Numbered from the stretch's first letter, positions 35,813 through 45,450 are shown. The stretch: DNA of 64,000 bases from a bacterium (GCA_016125225.1 WGME01000013.1:124001-188000), one strand, 5' to 3'. Notes: a model not told the origin generated them from the letters alone. A program made the numbers and translations.

Positions 35813-36985
35813 TTATGCCAGCACGGGCAGGGCGGTACGGTGCGACGACGCCACTTCGAACGCCTGTGCCGCGGGTTCCGGTTCGTCCAGATATTCGTAA
35901 TAGACGTTGCGTTGACGGGGAATGTAGCCCGCATCGCGAATCAGCCGCCGGATCGTCTCCAGCGTGAGGTGATAGACCGTCCCCGCCTGAGCGACCACGT
36001 TTTCTTCGATCATCAGGCTGCCCATGTCGTTCGCTCCAAAGAGCAGGGCGAGTCCACCGATCTTATCGCCTTGAGTCACCCACGACGATTGAATGTTCGG
36101 CACATTATCGAGGTACAACCGGGCCACGGCTTGCGTCTTCAGGTATTCGAAGGCTCCCGCTTCCGGCATGGTTGACATGTCGACTCCGTCACGGCGGTTA
36201 TCGAACCAGGGGGCATGCGTCGGTGGTTGGAAGGTCCAGCAAATGAATGCCGTGAACCCGCCGGTTTCATCCTGCAGTTCCCGGATGCGGCCGAGATGTT
36301 CGATGCGTTCTTCCAAGGTTTCGACATGGCCGAACATCATCGTCGCGCTCGATTTGCCACCGAGCTTGTGCCACTCACGATGAACGTTGAGCCAATCATC
36401 GGTGAGGACCTTGCCCCGGGTGATCATCGAACGGACACGGTCGACCAGGATCTCGCCGCCGCCACCAGGCAGGCTGCCGAGACCAGCCTCTTTCAACCGC
36501 TCTAAAACAACGGGCAACGGTTGCTTGGCGATCTTCACAAAGTGATGGATTTCCGGCGGGCTGAAGCCGTGGACATTCACCTGCGGAAAATGCGATTTGA
36601 TGGTCCGCAGCAGATCTTCATACCATTCAAACGGCAGCGTGGGATGCAGGCCGCCCTGCATCAGAATCTGATCGCCGCCGAGGTCGACCGTTTCCTGAAT
36701 CTTCTGCAGAATCACTTCCGTCGGCAGCACATAGGCTTCGTCGTGCTTGAGGGGCCTGTAGAACGCACAGAAATCGCAGACCGCCGCACAGACGTTCGAG
36801 TAGTTGATGTTCCGGTCGATGTTGTAGGTGCGATACGGTTCCGGATGGAGGTGGCGCGTGACGGCATCGGCGGCCTGGCCAATCGCAACGAGATCGTGCG
36901 ATTGCAGCAGTTGCAGCCCTTCCTGCGGGGTCAAACGTTCTCCGGCGACGGCTTTATCCAGCACGTGCGATACTGCTGAAGACAA
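35813..36985 (-). CDS. mqnC: cyclic dehypoxanthinyl futalosine synthase
   Basis: A radical-SAM enzyme of the futalosine route to menaquinone that cyclises dehypoxanthine futalosine. The 390-residue protein has the cluster motif NVCAAVCDFCAF with Cys66, Cys70 and Cys73, then QILMQGGLHPTLPFEWYEDL, PGGGGEILVDRVR and ATMMFGHVETLEERIEHLG, all typical of MqnC rather than MqnE or CofH. The start at 36985 overlaps the end of mqnA by 32 bases. mqnA and mqnC together are diagnostic of the pathway; mqnB/mqnD/mqnE are not in the window. Confidence 0.93.
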   Translation of the reverse strand: MSSAVSHVLDKAVAGERLTPQEGLQLLQSHDLVAIGQAADAVTRHLHPEPYRTYNIDRNINYSNVCAAVCDFCAFYRPLKHDEAYVLPTEVILQKIQETVDLGGDQILMQGGLHPTLPFEWYEDLLRTIKSHFPQVNVHGFSPPEIHHFVKIAKQPLPVVLERLKEAGLGSLPGGGGEILVDRVRSMITRGKVLTDDWLNVHREWHKLGGKSSATMMFGHVETLEERIEHLGRIRELQDETGGFTAFICWTFQPPTHAPWFDNRRDGVDMSTMPEAGAFEYLKTQAVARLYLDNVPNIQSSWVTQGDKIGGLALLFGANDMGSLMIEENVVAQAGTVYHLTLETIRRLIRDAGYIPRQRNVYYEYLDEPEPAAQAFEVASSHRTALPVLA

Positions 36986-37793
36986 GGTCCACTCCTTCCG
37001 GCGCGAGTCCGTTTCGCGCGGCTAACTGATGAAACAATCGCAACCCCGTCCGTTCCGCCGAGCCGAGACGGAAATGGAGATTCTGCGTGAGATAATGCAT
37101 GGTAGTCGGCAGCGGCAGCCCCAACAACGGAGCTTCTCGCCGAGCAATCTCGTCTGCGTGGTTCACGCCATGATCACGGGCTTCGCTGAGCGCGGCTTCG
37201 ATCGGTTCCAGATCAAGACCCGGCCGGGCGACCCACATCGCAAAGACGAACGGTAAACCGGTCCAGTGAAACCATTCTTCACCCAGATCCCACGTGACCG
37301 CGAACTGTTCTTCGGTGGGATACATGGCCCGGTCACCAATCAACAGGATGGCATCGGCCTGAGTATCGTTGAGGGAGCAGGTCAGCGGCAGTGGTTCCAC
37401 GTCCGGAGTGACACCATAACGCTCGGCCAGCAGAATCCGTGCGAGCGTGGCACTGGTGCGTGACCCTTCATCGAGGGCCAGCGTGCGGATTTTACCCGGC
37501 AGCACCCGGCTGTAGAGCTTAACGCTCAAGACTGGTCCGCGAGCCGCGACACAGGCGTCAGACACGATTTCGTAGTTCTGCTGGAATCCACGGAAGTATT
37601 CGACCGACGGGATCAGTGCCACATCGAGTTGACCCGCGGCGAGTTGGTCGGCCAACCGGCTGGGATAATCGAGCCGGATATCGGCATCGGGCAGCAGCAC
37701 CGCCAGGTCTTCCAGCAATGGCTTGGAGTTCAAATAACTGACGACGCCCAGACGCAACGGCTGATCCCAGCGAGTGTTTGGTGAATAATGCAT
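36954..37793 (-). CDS. mqnA: chorismate dehydratase
   Basis: A 279-residue periplasmic-binding-protein-fold enzyme that converts chorismate to 3-enolpyruvyl-benzoate, the first step of the futalosine menaquinone pathway. The N-terminal RLGVVSYLNSKPLLEDL is the MqnA signature, followed by DVALIPSVEY, RTLALDEGSRTSATLARILL and AILLIGDRAMYP and the WTGLPFVFAMWVARPG block. No signal peptide is present, as expected. It is the first gene of the pair with mqnC on the same strand. Confidence 0.93.
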   Translation of the reverse strand: MHYSPNTRWDQPLRLGVVSYLNSKPLLEDLAVLLPDADIRLDYPSRLADQLAAGQLDVALIPSVEYFRGFQQNYEIVSDACVAARGPVLSVKLYSRVLPGKIRTLALDEGSRTSATLARILLAERYGVTPDVEPLPLTCSLNDTQADAILLIGDRAMYPTEEQFAVTWDLGEEWFHWTGLPFVFAMWVARPGLDLEPIEAALSEARDHGVNHADEIARREAPLLGLPLPTTMHYLTQNLHFRLGSAERTGLRLFHQLAARNGLAPEGVDLVFSSIARAG

Positions 37794-37937
37794 GATTCAT
37801 TCTGCCCGCGTTTGTACGGGTCGGTTTCTCTATTGAAGCATCATTGGCATGATCTTGCGAGTCTCATTGCAGATCACCGCGGTGCTGCTTACCATCCTCT
37901 CTGCAAACTACCGGAAAACGGGTTCGAGGATTAACAC

Positions 37938-38001
37938 TTAGCCGCGAGACGCAGTCGAGCGCTGGGTTGGAATGCAGCGCTCGACTTCGTCTCGCGGCTA
38001 A
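37938..38001. repeat. long-stem TTAGCC...GGCTAA inverted repeat
   Basis: Left arm TTAGCCGCGAGACGCAGTCG then AGCGCTG (37938-37964); right arm CAGCGCTCGACTTCGTCTCG then CGGCTAA (37975-38001). The 27-base arms pair with one mismatch around a 10-base loop. It ends directly before the homoserine dehydrogenase gene and after the mqnA 5' region. The shared TTAGCC ends link it to the two-hairpin repeats. Confidence 0.85.
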
Positions 38002-38015
38002 CGATGGATTTTTGT

Positions 38016-39332
38016 ATGTCTTTGCCTGCGTTGAATTTGGCGATTGTTGGCTTGGGGAACGTCGGGACCGGGGTGGCCCGGATTCTGACGGAACATCCCG
38101 AGCGCATCGTCCGTCGGGCCGGGCGACCGGTGGCGATCAAAAAGGCGGTTGTGCGTGACCTGACGAAACCGCGGGATGTGCAGCTGCCAGCTGGTGTGTT
38201 GACCGCCGATCTCGACAGCGTCATCAAGGACCCGGAGATCACCGTCGCGGTGGAACTCATGGGCGGACTCCATCCGGCCCGCGAAGTGGTGCTGGCGTTG
38301 CTCGCCGCCGGTAAGGATGTGGTCACCGCGAACAAAGCCCTCTTGCACGAATATGGTGACGAGATTTTCGCCGCGGCTCGCGAACATGGCCGGACGATTG
38401 CCTTTGAAGCCGCGGTGGCTGGGGGCATCCCGATCATTGCCGCTGTCGGGCAGTCGATGTCCGCCAATCAGATCGTCGGACTGCAGGCCATCCTCAATGG
38501 CACCAGCAATTACATTCTGTCAGAAATGCTGCTGCATCAGAAATCGTACCAGTCGGCCCTCTCGCAGGCTCAGGCCTTGGGCTATGCCGAAGCCGATCCG
38601 TCCCTCGATGTGAATGGGACCGATGCCGCCCAGAAGCTCGGCATCCTGGTGCAACTGGCCTTCGGGACGAAAGTCCCCACGGCGGCGTTTCATGTCTCGG
38701 GAATCGACAAGCTCGAACAGACCGATATCCAACAGGCGACGGCCTTGGGTTATGCCATCAAACTGCTCGCGACGGCAAAGCTGGTCGACGGCAAATTGCA
38801 GATGAGTGTGCGGCCCACCTTGGTGCGGAAAGACCGCCCGCTCGCACAAACGCATGGCCCCTTCAATGCCGTGTTGCTGGATGGCGATGTCGTCGGCAGT
38901 GTGTGGTATTCGGGCCGCGGGGCAGGGCAGTTGCCTACGGCAAGTGCTGTGACGGCGGACATCATCGACCTCGCGATCGGCCGGGCACAACTGACCTTCA
39001 AGCAGCTCGATTTATGGGGCGAATCCTCTGCGGTGCCGGTGCTGCCGGAGTCGGAGACCTACAGCCGATATTTCATGCGGTTGATTGTCGAAGACCGCCC
39101 GCATGTGATGGCCGATGTCACCGATATCCTAGGCCGGAACAACATCAGTCTCTCGTCCGTGATTCAACCCGAAGCTCCGGAAGTCGAAGCGACAGCGGGG
39201 GTTGCCCAGGTGGTACCGTTGATCATCATGACCCATCGCGCGACGACGGGTCAGATTGCCTCGGCGGATGCGGAGTTGGCCAAGTTATCGACGGTGCGAC
39301 CGGGACGCGTGTTATTGGCGGTGGCTGATTGA
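38016..39332 (+). CDS. hom: homoserine dehydrogenase
   Basis: Reduces aspartate semialdehyde to homoserine in the threonine/methionine branch. The 438-residue protein starts MSLPALNLAIVGLGNVGTGV (NAD(P) loop), then VTANKALLHEYG, the substrate region FEAAVAGGIPIIAAVGQSM, GLQAILNGTSNYIL and GYAEADPSLDVNGTDAAQKL, followed by a C-terminal ACT domain (FMRLIVEDRPHVMADVTDIL) that permits feedback control. An ATG at 38004, immediately after the palindromic repeat, is in frame and would add four residues. Confidence 0.95.
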   Translation: MSLPALNLAIVGLGNVGTGVARILTEHPERIVRRAGRPVAIKKAVVRDLTKPRDVQLPAGVLTADLDSVIKDPEITVAVELMGGLHPAREVVLALLAAGKDVVTANKALLHEYGDEIFAAAREHGRTIAFEAAVAGGIPIIAAVGQSMSANQIVGLQAILNGTSNYILSEMLLHQKSYQSALSQAQALGYAEADPSLDVNGTDAAQKLGILVQLAFGTKVPTAAFHVSGIDKLEQTDIQQATALGYAIKLLATAKLVDGKLQMSVRPTLVRKDRPLAQTHGPFNAVLLDGDVVGSVWYSGRGAGQLPTASAVTADIIDLAIGRAQLTFKQLDLWGESSAVPVLPESETYSRYFMRLIVEDRPHVMADVTDILGRNNISLSSVIQPEAPEVEATAGVAQVVPLIIMTHRATTGQIASADAELAKLSTVRPGRVLLAVAD

Positions 39333-39394
39333 TACGCTAGCGAGCGGTGGGCGTAAGCCCAGTGATTGTGCGTCCGAATGACTGGTGATTCCGA

Positions 39395-39595
39395 ATGTCG
39401 CTGTGCGAGACGTGTCGTCATTGCCGCGTCATTACCACACCGAAGGGGTCTCGGTTTTTGATGTGCCAGCTTGCTCAGCGGGACTCCCGATACCCGAAAT
39501 ATCCCCCGCAGCCAGTGCGACACTGCACGGGCTATGAATCAACAGCAACGTCCGCAACCAAGCACGAAACTCCGAACCTGAAGCCTGACCCCTGA
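39395..39595 (+). CDS. small Cys-rich protein of unknown function
   Basis: A 66-residue protein with a probable metal-binding core: CETCRHC, then RFLMCQLAQRDSRYPKYPPQ and VRHCTGYE. The cysteines and the Pro/Tyr stretch look constrained, while the last 20 residues are simple. It lies ten bases before maf on the same strand, so the two are probably co-transcribed. A zinc-ribbon or knuckle is the likely fold; no family name can be given. Confidence 0.6.
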   Translation: MSLCETCRHCRVITTPKGSRFLMCQLAQRDSRYPKYPPQPVRHCTGYESTATSATKHETPNLKPDP

Positions 39596-39605
39596 TCCCT
39601 TTGCC

Positions 39606-40271
39606 ATGCCTGATACCTCGCTGCGATATGTTCTGGGATCGCGTTCGCCACAGCGGTTGACGTTGTTGTCGCAACTGGTGCCGGCGGAGTTGATCGATGT
39701 CGTGCCACCAGCGTCTTCGACAGAGCTGGAATTTGACGGTCTGGCCACCTGGCCGGAAATTCGGCAGCGGTTGATCGATATCGCGGATGACAAGTCGCGG
39801 CAGGTCCTAGATCAATTGGGTTCACGACGAGAACGGTCGGTTGTGATCACGGCAGACACCACGATTGTCGTCACAACATCACGACAGGAAGTTGCAACCA
39901 CTGCTGAATTAACGGACACCGTGGGACCGGTTCGGGCGTTGGGACAACCCCCCACTGATGACCGGTATCCTGACACCGTGCGGATGTGGTTTCGTGATCA
40001 CTATGCGGGGCAAACGCACTGGGCGGCGACGGCTTGGCAGGTGGTCTCGCCGGATGGATTGGTGGCGAACGATGTCATGACCACGGCCATCACCATGCGG
40101 GCAGATGCCGATTTGCTCATCGACTGGTATATCGGTACCGGAGAACCGCGGGGCAAAGCCGGCGGCTACGCGATCCAGGGGGCGGGGAGCGTGTTTGTGA
40201 CATCCATCAACGGCAGCCTAAGCAACGTGATCGGGTTGCCGTTGGAACAGTTGATGGTCGCGTTGTCTTAA
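39606..40271 (+). CDS. maf: Maf-family nucleoside triphosphate pyrophosphatase
   Basis: House-cleaning enzyme that hydrolyses non-canonical or methylated NTPs. 221 residues with the family motifs YVLGSRSPQRLTLL near the N-terminus, VVITADTTIVV (general base region), IDWYIGTGEPRGKAGGYAIQ and NGSLSNVIGLPLEQL at the end. It has a longer middle section (about residues 87-120) than minimal Maf proteins. Its TAA overlaps the edge of the second two-hairpin repeat. Substrate (dTTP/UTP type against 7-methyl-GTP type) cannot be fixed by eye. Confidence 0.9.
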   Translation: MPDTSLRYVLGSRSPQRLTLLSQLVPAELIDVVPPASSTELEFDGLATWPEIRQRLIDIADDKSRQVLDQLGSRRERSVVITADTTIVVTTSRQEVATTAELTDTVGPVRALGQPPTDDRYPDTVRMWFRDHYAGQTHWAATAWQVVSPDGLVANDVMTTAITMRADADLLIDWYIGTGEPRGKAGGYAIQGAGSVFVTSINGSLSNVIGLPLEQLMVALS

Positions 40272-40353
40272 CCCCCGGTGAATCACCGGGGGCCGCATGC
40301 TTCAAAAGATGTCGATGGTCAATCGGCCCCCGGTCATTGACCGAGGGCTAAGA
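40266..40353. repeat. two-hairpin palindromic repeat, copy 2
   Basis: Reads CTTAACCCCCGGTG-AA-TCACCGGGGG, a spacer, then GCCCCCGGTCATTGACCGAG and GGCTAAG. Layout, hairpin sequences and the closing GGCTAAGA match 10453-10545. It overlaps the stop of maf and lies between maf and the convergent dapF, so it may also act as a bidirectional terminator. Confidence 0.8.
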
Positions 40354-40363
40354 CGGCCATGGT

Positions 40364-41239
40364 TCAAAGCGGCCAGTCGCCGGTGAAGACTTCGGTGGCG
40401 GGGCCGGTCATGTAGACAGGATCGGTCTCCCGGCCGGACCATTCCAGTTCGAGATCACCGCCAGGCAAATGGGCCAGCAGTATCTCGTTGGTCCGTTGGG
40501 TCAGCACCCCCGCGACGGCGACCGAACAGGCACCAGTACCGCAAGCGAGGGTGATGCCACTGCCCCGTTCCCATGTCCGCATGGTGACTTCATTTGGCGA
40601 ATGAATCTGCACGAAATGGACATTGATGCGGCGGGGAAAGGCCGCGTGATGTTCCAGCACCGGGCCGATGGTTTCCAAGGGTAATGCGGCGACATCCCGG
40701 CAGTAAATGACGATGTGCGGATTGCCCATCGAGACGCCGGTGAGTCGGGCATCGACGCCGGTCGTCTCGAATTCTTTCGCAAACTGGGTGGCGACATCGG
40801 TCATCAACGGGGCATCAATCACCCGATCTGTCGTGAAGGTGGTCGGAATCTCGCCGGCGGGCAGGATCGGCGTTCCCATATTGACCCGCACCTTGGCGGC
40901 TTTCCCCTGAGCATCGGGGAACATCTGCAAGGTCAGCACGCCGCGACCGGTCTCGATCGTCAGTTCCGGCTTGGTTGCGATGCCGTGGTCGTAGACATAC
41001 TTAGCGACACAGCGGACCCCGTTGCCGCACATTTCCGATTCGCTGCCGTCGGCGTTAAACATCCGCATGCGGGCATCGGCGACTTCCGTGGGACAGATGA
41101 GAATCAGGCCGTCAGCACCGATGCCGAAGTGGCGATCGCTGACGGCGATGGCGACCTGTGCCGGGTTTTCGACGCGCTCTTCGAAGAGGTTTACGTAAAC
41201 GTAATCATTTCCCAGGCCGTGCATTTTCGTAAAGCGCAT
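40364..41239 (-). CDS. dapF: diaminopimelate epimerase
   Basis: Interconverts LL- and meso-diaminopimelate for lysine and peptidoglycan synthesis. 291 residues with MHGLGNDYVYVN, the first catalytic Cys71 in NADGSESEMCGNGVRC, and the second Cys233 in GSGITLACGTGACS. Both halves of the pseudosymmetric fold are complete. It is an isolated gene convergent with maf. Confidence 0.95.
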   Translation of the reverse strand: MRFTKMHGLGNDYVYVNLFEERVENPAQVAIAVSDRHFGIGADGLILICPTEVADARMRMFNADGSESEMCGNGVRCVAKYVYDHGIATKPELTIETGRGVLTLQMFPDAQGKAAKVRVNMGTPILPAGEIPTTFTTDRVIDAPLMTDVATQFAKEFETTGVDARLTGVSMGNPHIVIYCRDVAALPLETIGPVLEHHAAFPRRINVHFVQIHSPNEVTMRTWERGSGITLACGTGACSVAVAGVLTQRTNEILLAHLPGGDLELEWSGRETDPVYMTGPATEVFTGDWPL

Positions 41240-41579
41240 GATCGCATCAAATCTTCAAGGATCAGAAGGAAGCAATGGAGTCTCGCCGTACATTCTACGA
41301 AACGAGCGGAATCTGGGCGAGTTGGTTCGCTCGCGTTGTCATCCTCGTGTGAGAATGTTCCCCCCGAGACTGTGAACGCTCCGTTAGGCCGACTAAAGTA
41401 CCGCTGGTAGCGTTCGTAACGGTTATAGGGCTCGGGCTGCGAAAAAGCGACAAGGTATTGTCCGCATTTGCCGACATGGTGACGAAATGCAACCCACCTT
41501 TCAACGAGGCGGGGTCGCACATGGCGGCCGAGGCGCCGTAAGCAACCAGAAAGGACTCGAGAACGTGACAGGTTGGAAC
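41240..41579. other. divergent 340-base region between dapF and the antiporter gene
   Basis: No gene is supported, although the antiporter frame remains open upstream to 41487. The sequence must include promoters for both directions. No riboswitch-like or strongly palindromic structure stood out. A GTG at 41565 with AAGGA nine bases upstream is a possible alternative antiporter start inside this stretch. Confidence 0.4.
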
Positions 41580-43175
41580 ATGATCTTACGCACCGCGATA
41601 GTCTTCCTGATTGGACTTTGCGTGACAGGGGTTCAGGCTGTGGAGCCTGTCAGCTCGACACGGGAAATTGCCCAGGCGGATGCAGCGCCGGCGGAAGCCG
41701 CGACCCCCACCGACAATGTTCCCGCAGCCGACGAATCTGCTCCGATGGCTGCCGAACACGCGGCCGAAGAACATGCGGAGGGCGAGCATCATGACGAGGC
41801 GCATCACGATGATGCCGCCCATCATGAGGGCGGGCATGATGATCATGGTCCGAAGCTGGGAACGTTGATCCCCACGGCTTCCATGATTCCCTTTGGCCTG
41901 TTGCTGCTGTCGATTGCGGTCTTTCCACTGGCGAATCCACACTGGTGGGAGCACAACTCCAGCAAGGGCATGATTGCTACGATTCTGGCGGTTCCCACGG
42001 CGATCTATCTGGCGACACTCGGCTCGGCAGGGACGCATGCCTTGCTGCATGCCGCGGAAGAGTATGTGTCGTTCGTGCTGTTACTCGGTTCGTTGTTCGT
42101 GATTTCCGGGGGTGTTTACGTCCGTGGTCGCATGGCCTGCACTCCGGCGATGAACACCATCATTCTGACCATTGGAACGGCCATCGCCAGTTTCGTAGGC
42201 ACCACGGGGGCGTCGATGCTGCTGATTCGTCCGCTCTTACGGGCTAACGAAGTCCGTAACCGCGTGGCTCATATCGTGGTGTTCTTTATCTTCACCGTAT
42301 CCAACTGTGGTGGTTTGCTCACACCGCTGGGTGACCCGCCGTTGTTTCTGGGCTTCCTCAAGGGTGTCCCTTTTGAATGGACTTTCCGCCTGACGCCTCA
42401 ATGGCTGCTGGTCAACGGCATTCTGCTGGCCGCATTCTTTGTGTGGGACACGCTGGTTTACAATGGAGAAAAGAAGCGGGGCGAACTGAAAGTTCTCGAT
42501 GCGGATGGTGCACCGCCGGAATCCTTCGGTCTGGAAGGTGTGCATAACTTCGCGTTCCTGCTGGCCATCGTGGCGATCATTTACTGCAAGGGGAATGGCA
42601 TCGGTTTTGGTGGGAAAGACTGGCCGCCGCTGCTGCAGGAAGGTCTGATGCTGGTGACCGGTGTGGTGAGCTATTTCATGACTTCGAGTGTGATTCGCAC
42701 CAAGAACCGCTTCAGCTTTGCTCCAATCAATGAAGTGGCGATTCTGTTCGCCGGGATTTTCGTCACGATGATTCCCGCCCTTGCCATTCTGAATGTGCAG
42801 GGCAAGAATCTGGGGCTGACCGAAGACTGGCAGTTCTTCTGGGCCTCGGGCGTGTTGTCGAGCTTCCTCGACAACGCTCCTACATATCTCACGTTCGCCG
42901 CGACCGCCGCGGGGATTCAAGGGGTCGAACTGGAAGGCAAGTACCTGGCTCAGTACCTGCAACTCGATGGTGCCGTGGCGATCATGTCGGCCATCAGTTG
43001 TGGTGCGGTCTTCATGGGGGCCAACACTTACATCGGCAACGGACCGAACTTCATGGTGAAAGCCATCGCCGAAGAAAACAACGTGCGGATGCCGAGCTTC
43101 TTCGGATACATGGCCTACTCGGTGGCGATTCTGATTCCGATCTTCATCATCATCACCGCCGTATTCTTCCTCTGA
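41580..43175 (+). CDS. nhaD: NhaD-type Na+/H+ antiporter with His-rich N-terminal region
   Basis: An inner-membrane antiporter of the ArsB/NhaD ion-transporter superfamily, about 531 residues. After a signal-like first helix (ILRTAIVFLIGLCVTGVQA) there is an acidic His-rich stretch at 60-89 (ten His), then about 12 membrane segments. Family motifs include FVGTTGASMLLIRPLLRANE and TVSNCGGLLTPLGDPPLFLG, and FLDNAPTYLTFAATA in the second half. Sodium export is inferred from NhaD homologues. A hairpin terminator follows. The NatA-like exporter upstream in the window is another possible sodium-efflux system, without proof of linkage. Confidence 0.88.
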   Translation: MILRTAIVFLIGLCVTGVQAVEPVSSTREIAQADAAPAEAATPTDNVPAADESAPMAAEHAAEEHAEGEHHDEAHHDDAAHHEGGHDDHGPKLGTLIPTASMIPFGLLLLSIAVFPLANPHWWEHNSSKGMIATILAVPTAIYLATLGSAGTHALLHAAEEYVSFVLLLGSLFVISGGVYVRGRMACTPAMNTIILTIGTAIASFVGTTGASMLLIRPLLRANEVRNRVAHIVVFFIFTVSNCGGLLTPLGDPPLFLGFLKGVPFEWTFRLTPQWLLVNGILLAAFFVWDTLVYNGEKKRGELKVLDADGAPPESFGLEGVHNFAFLLAIVAIIYCKGNGIGFGGKDWPPLLQEGLMLVTGVVSYFMTSSVIRTKNRFSFAPINEVAILFAGIFVTMIPALAILNVQGKNLGLTEDWQFFWASGVLSSFLDNAPTYLTFAATAAGIQGVELEGKYLAQYLQLDGAVAIMSAISCGAVFMGANTYIGNGPNFMVKAIAEENNVRMPSFFGYMAYSVAILIPIFIIITAVFFL

Positions 43176-43216
43176 GAACAACGCGGTCAGATTTGACACG
43201 TCGTTAAGAAAACGAA

Positions 43217-43246
43217 GTAGCCCACCCAGTCATCTGGGTGGGCTAC
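43217..43246 (-). terminator. strong hairpin between convergent nhaD and alpha-glucan phosphorylase genes
   Basis: A perfect 13-bp stem (GTAGCCCACCCAG / CTGGGTGGGCTAC) with a TCAT loop lies between the two convergent stops. On the minus strand it is followed by TTCGTTTTCTT, a good intrinsic-terminator tail for the phosphorylase gene. It may serve both directions. Confidence 0.85.
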
Positions 43247-43275
43247 TAGCTTATCTACCTGGAACGGTAAGCGGC

Positions 43276-45450
43276 TTAGCGCTTCATCTGACAGATCACA
43301 CCGCCCGCTGCCGGGACATAACCACTGGTAACGTAATCCATCACCATGCGGTCGGAGTTGAACTTGGGGCTCAACGTGATAATGGACCGCATCATCCGGG
43401 CAATCCAGGCTTGAGGCAGATCATCATTGTCACGCTCGTAGTAGAGCGGAATGACTTCTTCCAGCAAGGTCTTCATGACGGCCTTGGCGTCGCGTTCGTC
43501 CTGAATTTCCTGGTTGGCATGCGCCCGTCCCGAACCGATGGCAAAGCCGTTGGTGCCATCGTAGGCTTCGGCCCACCAGCCATCGAGAATCGAGCAGTTT
43601 AGCCCGCCGTTGAGGACCACCTTCTGTCCGCTGGTCCCCGAGGCTTCCAGAGGCCGCCGCGGATTGTTCAGCCAGACATCGACTCCCGAAACGAGGTACT
43701 TGGCCAGGTTGATGTCGTAGTCCTCCAGCAGGACGACCTTGCCTTTGAAGTCGGGCTCTTGCGTGAGGTTGTAGATGTTCCGCAGAATCGTCTTGCCGCC
43801 GTTGTCCGCCGGGTGCGATTTCCCTGCGAACAGGAACTGCACGGGGCGCTTGGAATCGGCGATGATCTTGCGGAAGAAATCGAGATCACGCAGGACCAGG
43901 TCGGCTCGTTTGTACGGAGCGAACCGTCGAGCAAAACCAATCGTCAGCGCTTCCGGATTGAGGATGTTCGCCAACGCCTGAATTTCGGCTTCGGGCAGCT
44001 TCAGCCGCTTGGCCCGCCGGATCAATCGATACCGTGCGAAAGCGATCAGGTTGGTCTTCAGGGCTTCGTGGGTTTCCCACAATTCCCCGGGCGACAGTTC
44101 ATTGAGCGGTTCCCAGGTTTTCGGATCGGCCTGATTGGTAGCCCAAGCCGTGGGGAGCACGCGGTTGTACAATTGCTGCATCGGCCAAGCGAGCCAACTG
44201 CCAACATGCACGCCGTTGGTGACGTGACCAATTGGCACTTCTTCTTCGCTGCGCCACGGCCACAAACCTGCCCACATGCGACGGCTGACAACACCGTGCA
44301 GGTTCGACACGCCGTTCGCGGTGCGACTGCACTTGAAGGCCAGTACGGTCATGCAGAACGCTTCATGCTGATTGTTCGGGTCCAGGCGACCCATGCCCAT
44401 GATGCCGCCGGAGCCGATGCCCAGGTCATCGGCGATGGGGCCCAGGTGCTCGTCGATCAGGCCGTAGTCGAACCGATCGTGCCCCGCTGCCACCGGCGTG
44501 TGTGTCGTAAAGCAGCACATCCGGGCGACATCTTTGAGGGCCTCATCAAATGAAAGATGATCGTCGTGCATCCGCATGCGGATGAATTCGAGCGGGGCAA
44601 AAGCCGAATGCCCTTCATTCATGTGCAGCACGTGCGGATCGTAACCGAGTGCCGTGAGGAGCCGAGCGCCCCCCAGACCAAGGACGATTTCCTGGCGGAT
44701 GCGGGTCCGTTGATCGCCACCGTAGAGCCGGGCGGTCAGCTTGCGGTCTTCCGGCGAGTTCTGCTCGATATTGACGTCGAGCAGATACAGCTTCACGCGA
44801 CCGACATCGACTTGCCAGGCTTGTGCGAACATCGGTCCCTGGCGGGTATCAACGCGGACAAAGACGGTTTCCCCCTCCGCATTCTTCACGAGTCGAATGG
44901 GCAACTGCTCATTCTTGACGTGAGAATAGACCTCCTGCTGCCAGCCGGTTTCGTCGATGAGCTGAGAAAAATAGCCTTCGTGGTAGAACAGGCCGATCGC
45001 GACAAGCGGAATGCCGAGATCGGACGCACTTTTCAGATGGTCCCCGGCGAGCACGCCGAGACCGCCCGAGTAATTCGGGAGAGACTCGTGAATGCCGAAT
45101 TCCGCGGAGAAATAGGCGACCGGACGGTGTCCGAGCACGCCGACGTTTTCGGCACCCCAACTGTCTGTCCGGGCCGACTCCATGTATTCCTGCCAGCGGC
45201 GGTAGGCGTAATTCACGCGAGAATACAGCACGGCTTCGCGACCCCGCTGTTCGAGTTGCTCGGGAGAGTATTCGCTGAGAAGCAGGACGGGATTCTGATC
45301 GAGTTCTCGCCAACGCTGGGGGTTCAGTTCGTAGAAGATGACCTGGACTTCCGGGTGCCAGGACCACCAGTAATTGCGGGCCAGGGCCCAGAGTTTTTCA
45401 CCGAACGTCAATTGCAGTGGCGCCGTCGTCGATGGGGAAGCTGTGGTCAT
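43276..45450 (-). CDS. glgP: alpha-glucan (glycogen-type) phosphorylase
   Basis: GT35 enzyme that releases glucose-1-phosphate from glycogen or maltodextrin using pyridoxal phosphate. About 724 residues of the short alpha-glucan-phosphorylase subfamily: [20 protein letters not shown] near the N-terminus, [35 protein letters not shown], the nucleotide/PLP region [16 protein letters not shown] and [20 protein letters not shown]. The ATG at 45450 is chosen because AGGA lies six bases upstream; an open frame to 45681 has no domain character. It probably mobilises storage glucan. Confidence 0.92.
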   Translation of the reverse strand: MTTASPSTTAPLQLTFGEKLWALARNYWWSWHPEVQVIFYELNPQRWRELDQNPVLLLSEYSPEQLEQRGREAVLYSRVNYAYRRWQEYMESARTDSWGAENVGVLGHRPVAYFSAEFGIHESLPNYSGGLGVLAGDHLKSASDLGIPLVAIGLFYHEGYFSQLIDETGWQQEVYSHVKNEQLPIRLVKNAEGETVFVRVDTRQGPMFAQAWQVDVGRVKLYLLDVNIEQNSPEDRKLTARLYGGDQRTRIRQEIVLGLGGARLLTALGYDPHVLHMNEGHSAFAPLEFIRMRMHDDHLSFDEALKDVARMCCFTTHTPVAAGHDRFDYGLIDEHLGPIADDLGIGSGGIMGMGRLDPNNQHEAFCMTVLAFKCSRTANGVSNLHGVVSRRMWAGLWPWRSEEEVPIGHVTNGVHVGSWLAWPMQQLYNRVLPTAWATNQADPKTWEPLNELSPGELWETHEALKTNLIAFARYRLIRRAKRLKLPEAEIQALANILNPEALTIGFARRFAPYKRADLVLRDLDFFRKIIADSKRPVQFLFAGKSHPADNGGKTILRNIYNLTQEPDFKGKVVLLEDYDINLAKYLVSGVDVWLNNPRRPLEASGTSGQKVVLNGGLNCSILDGWWAEAYDGTNGFAIGSGRAHANQEIQDERDAKAVMKTLLEEVIPLYYERDNDDLPQAWIARMMRSIITLSPKFNSDRMVMDYVTSGYVPAAGGVICQMKR

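Noticed and set aside
37920-37937. GGTTCGAGGATT as a tRNA T-arm
   Set aside because: No acceptor stem, D-arm or anticodon arm can be drawn around it; the sequence is next to a palindromic repeat.
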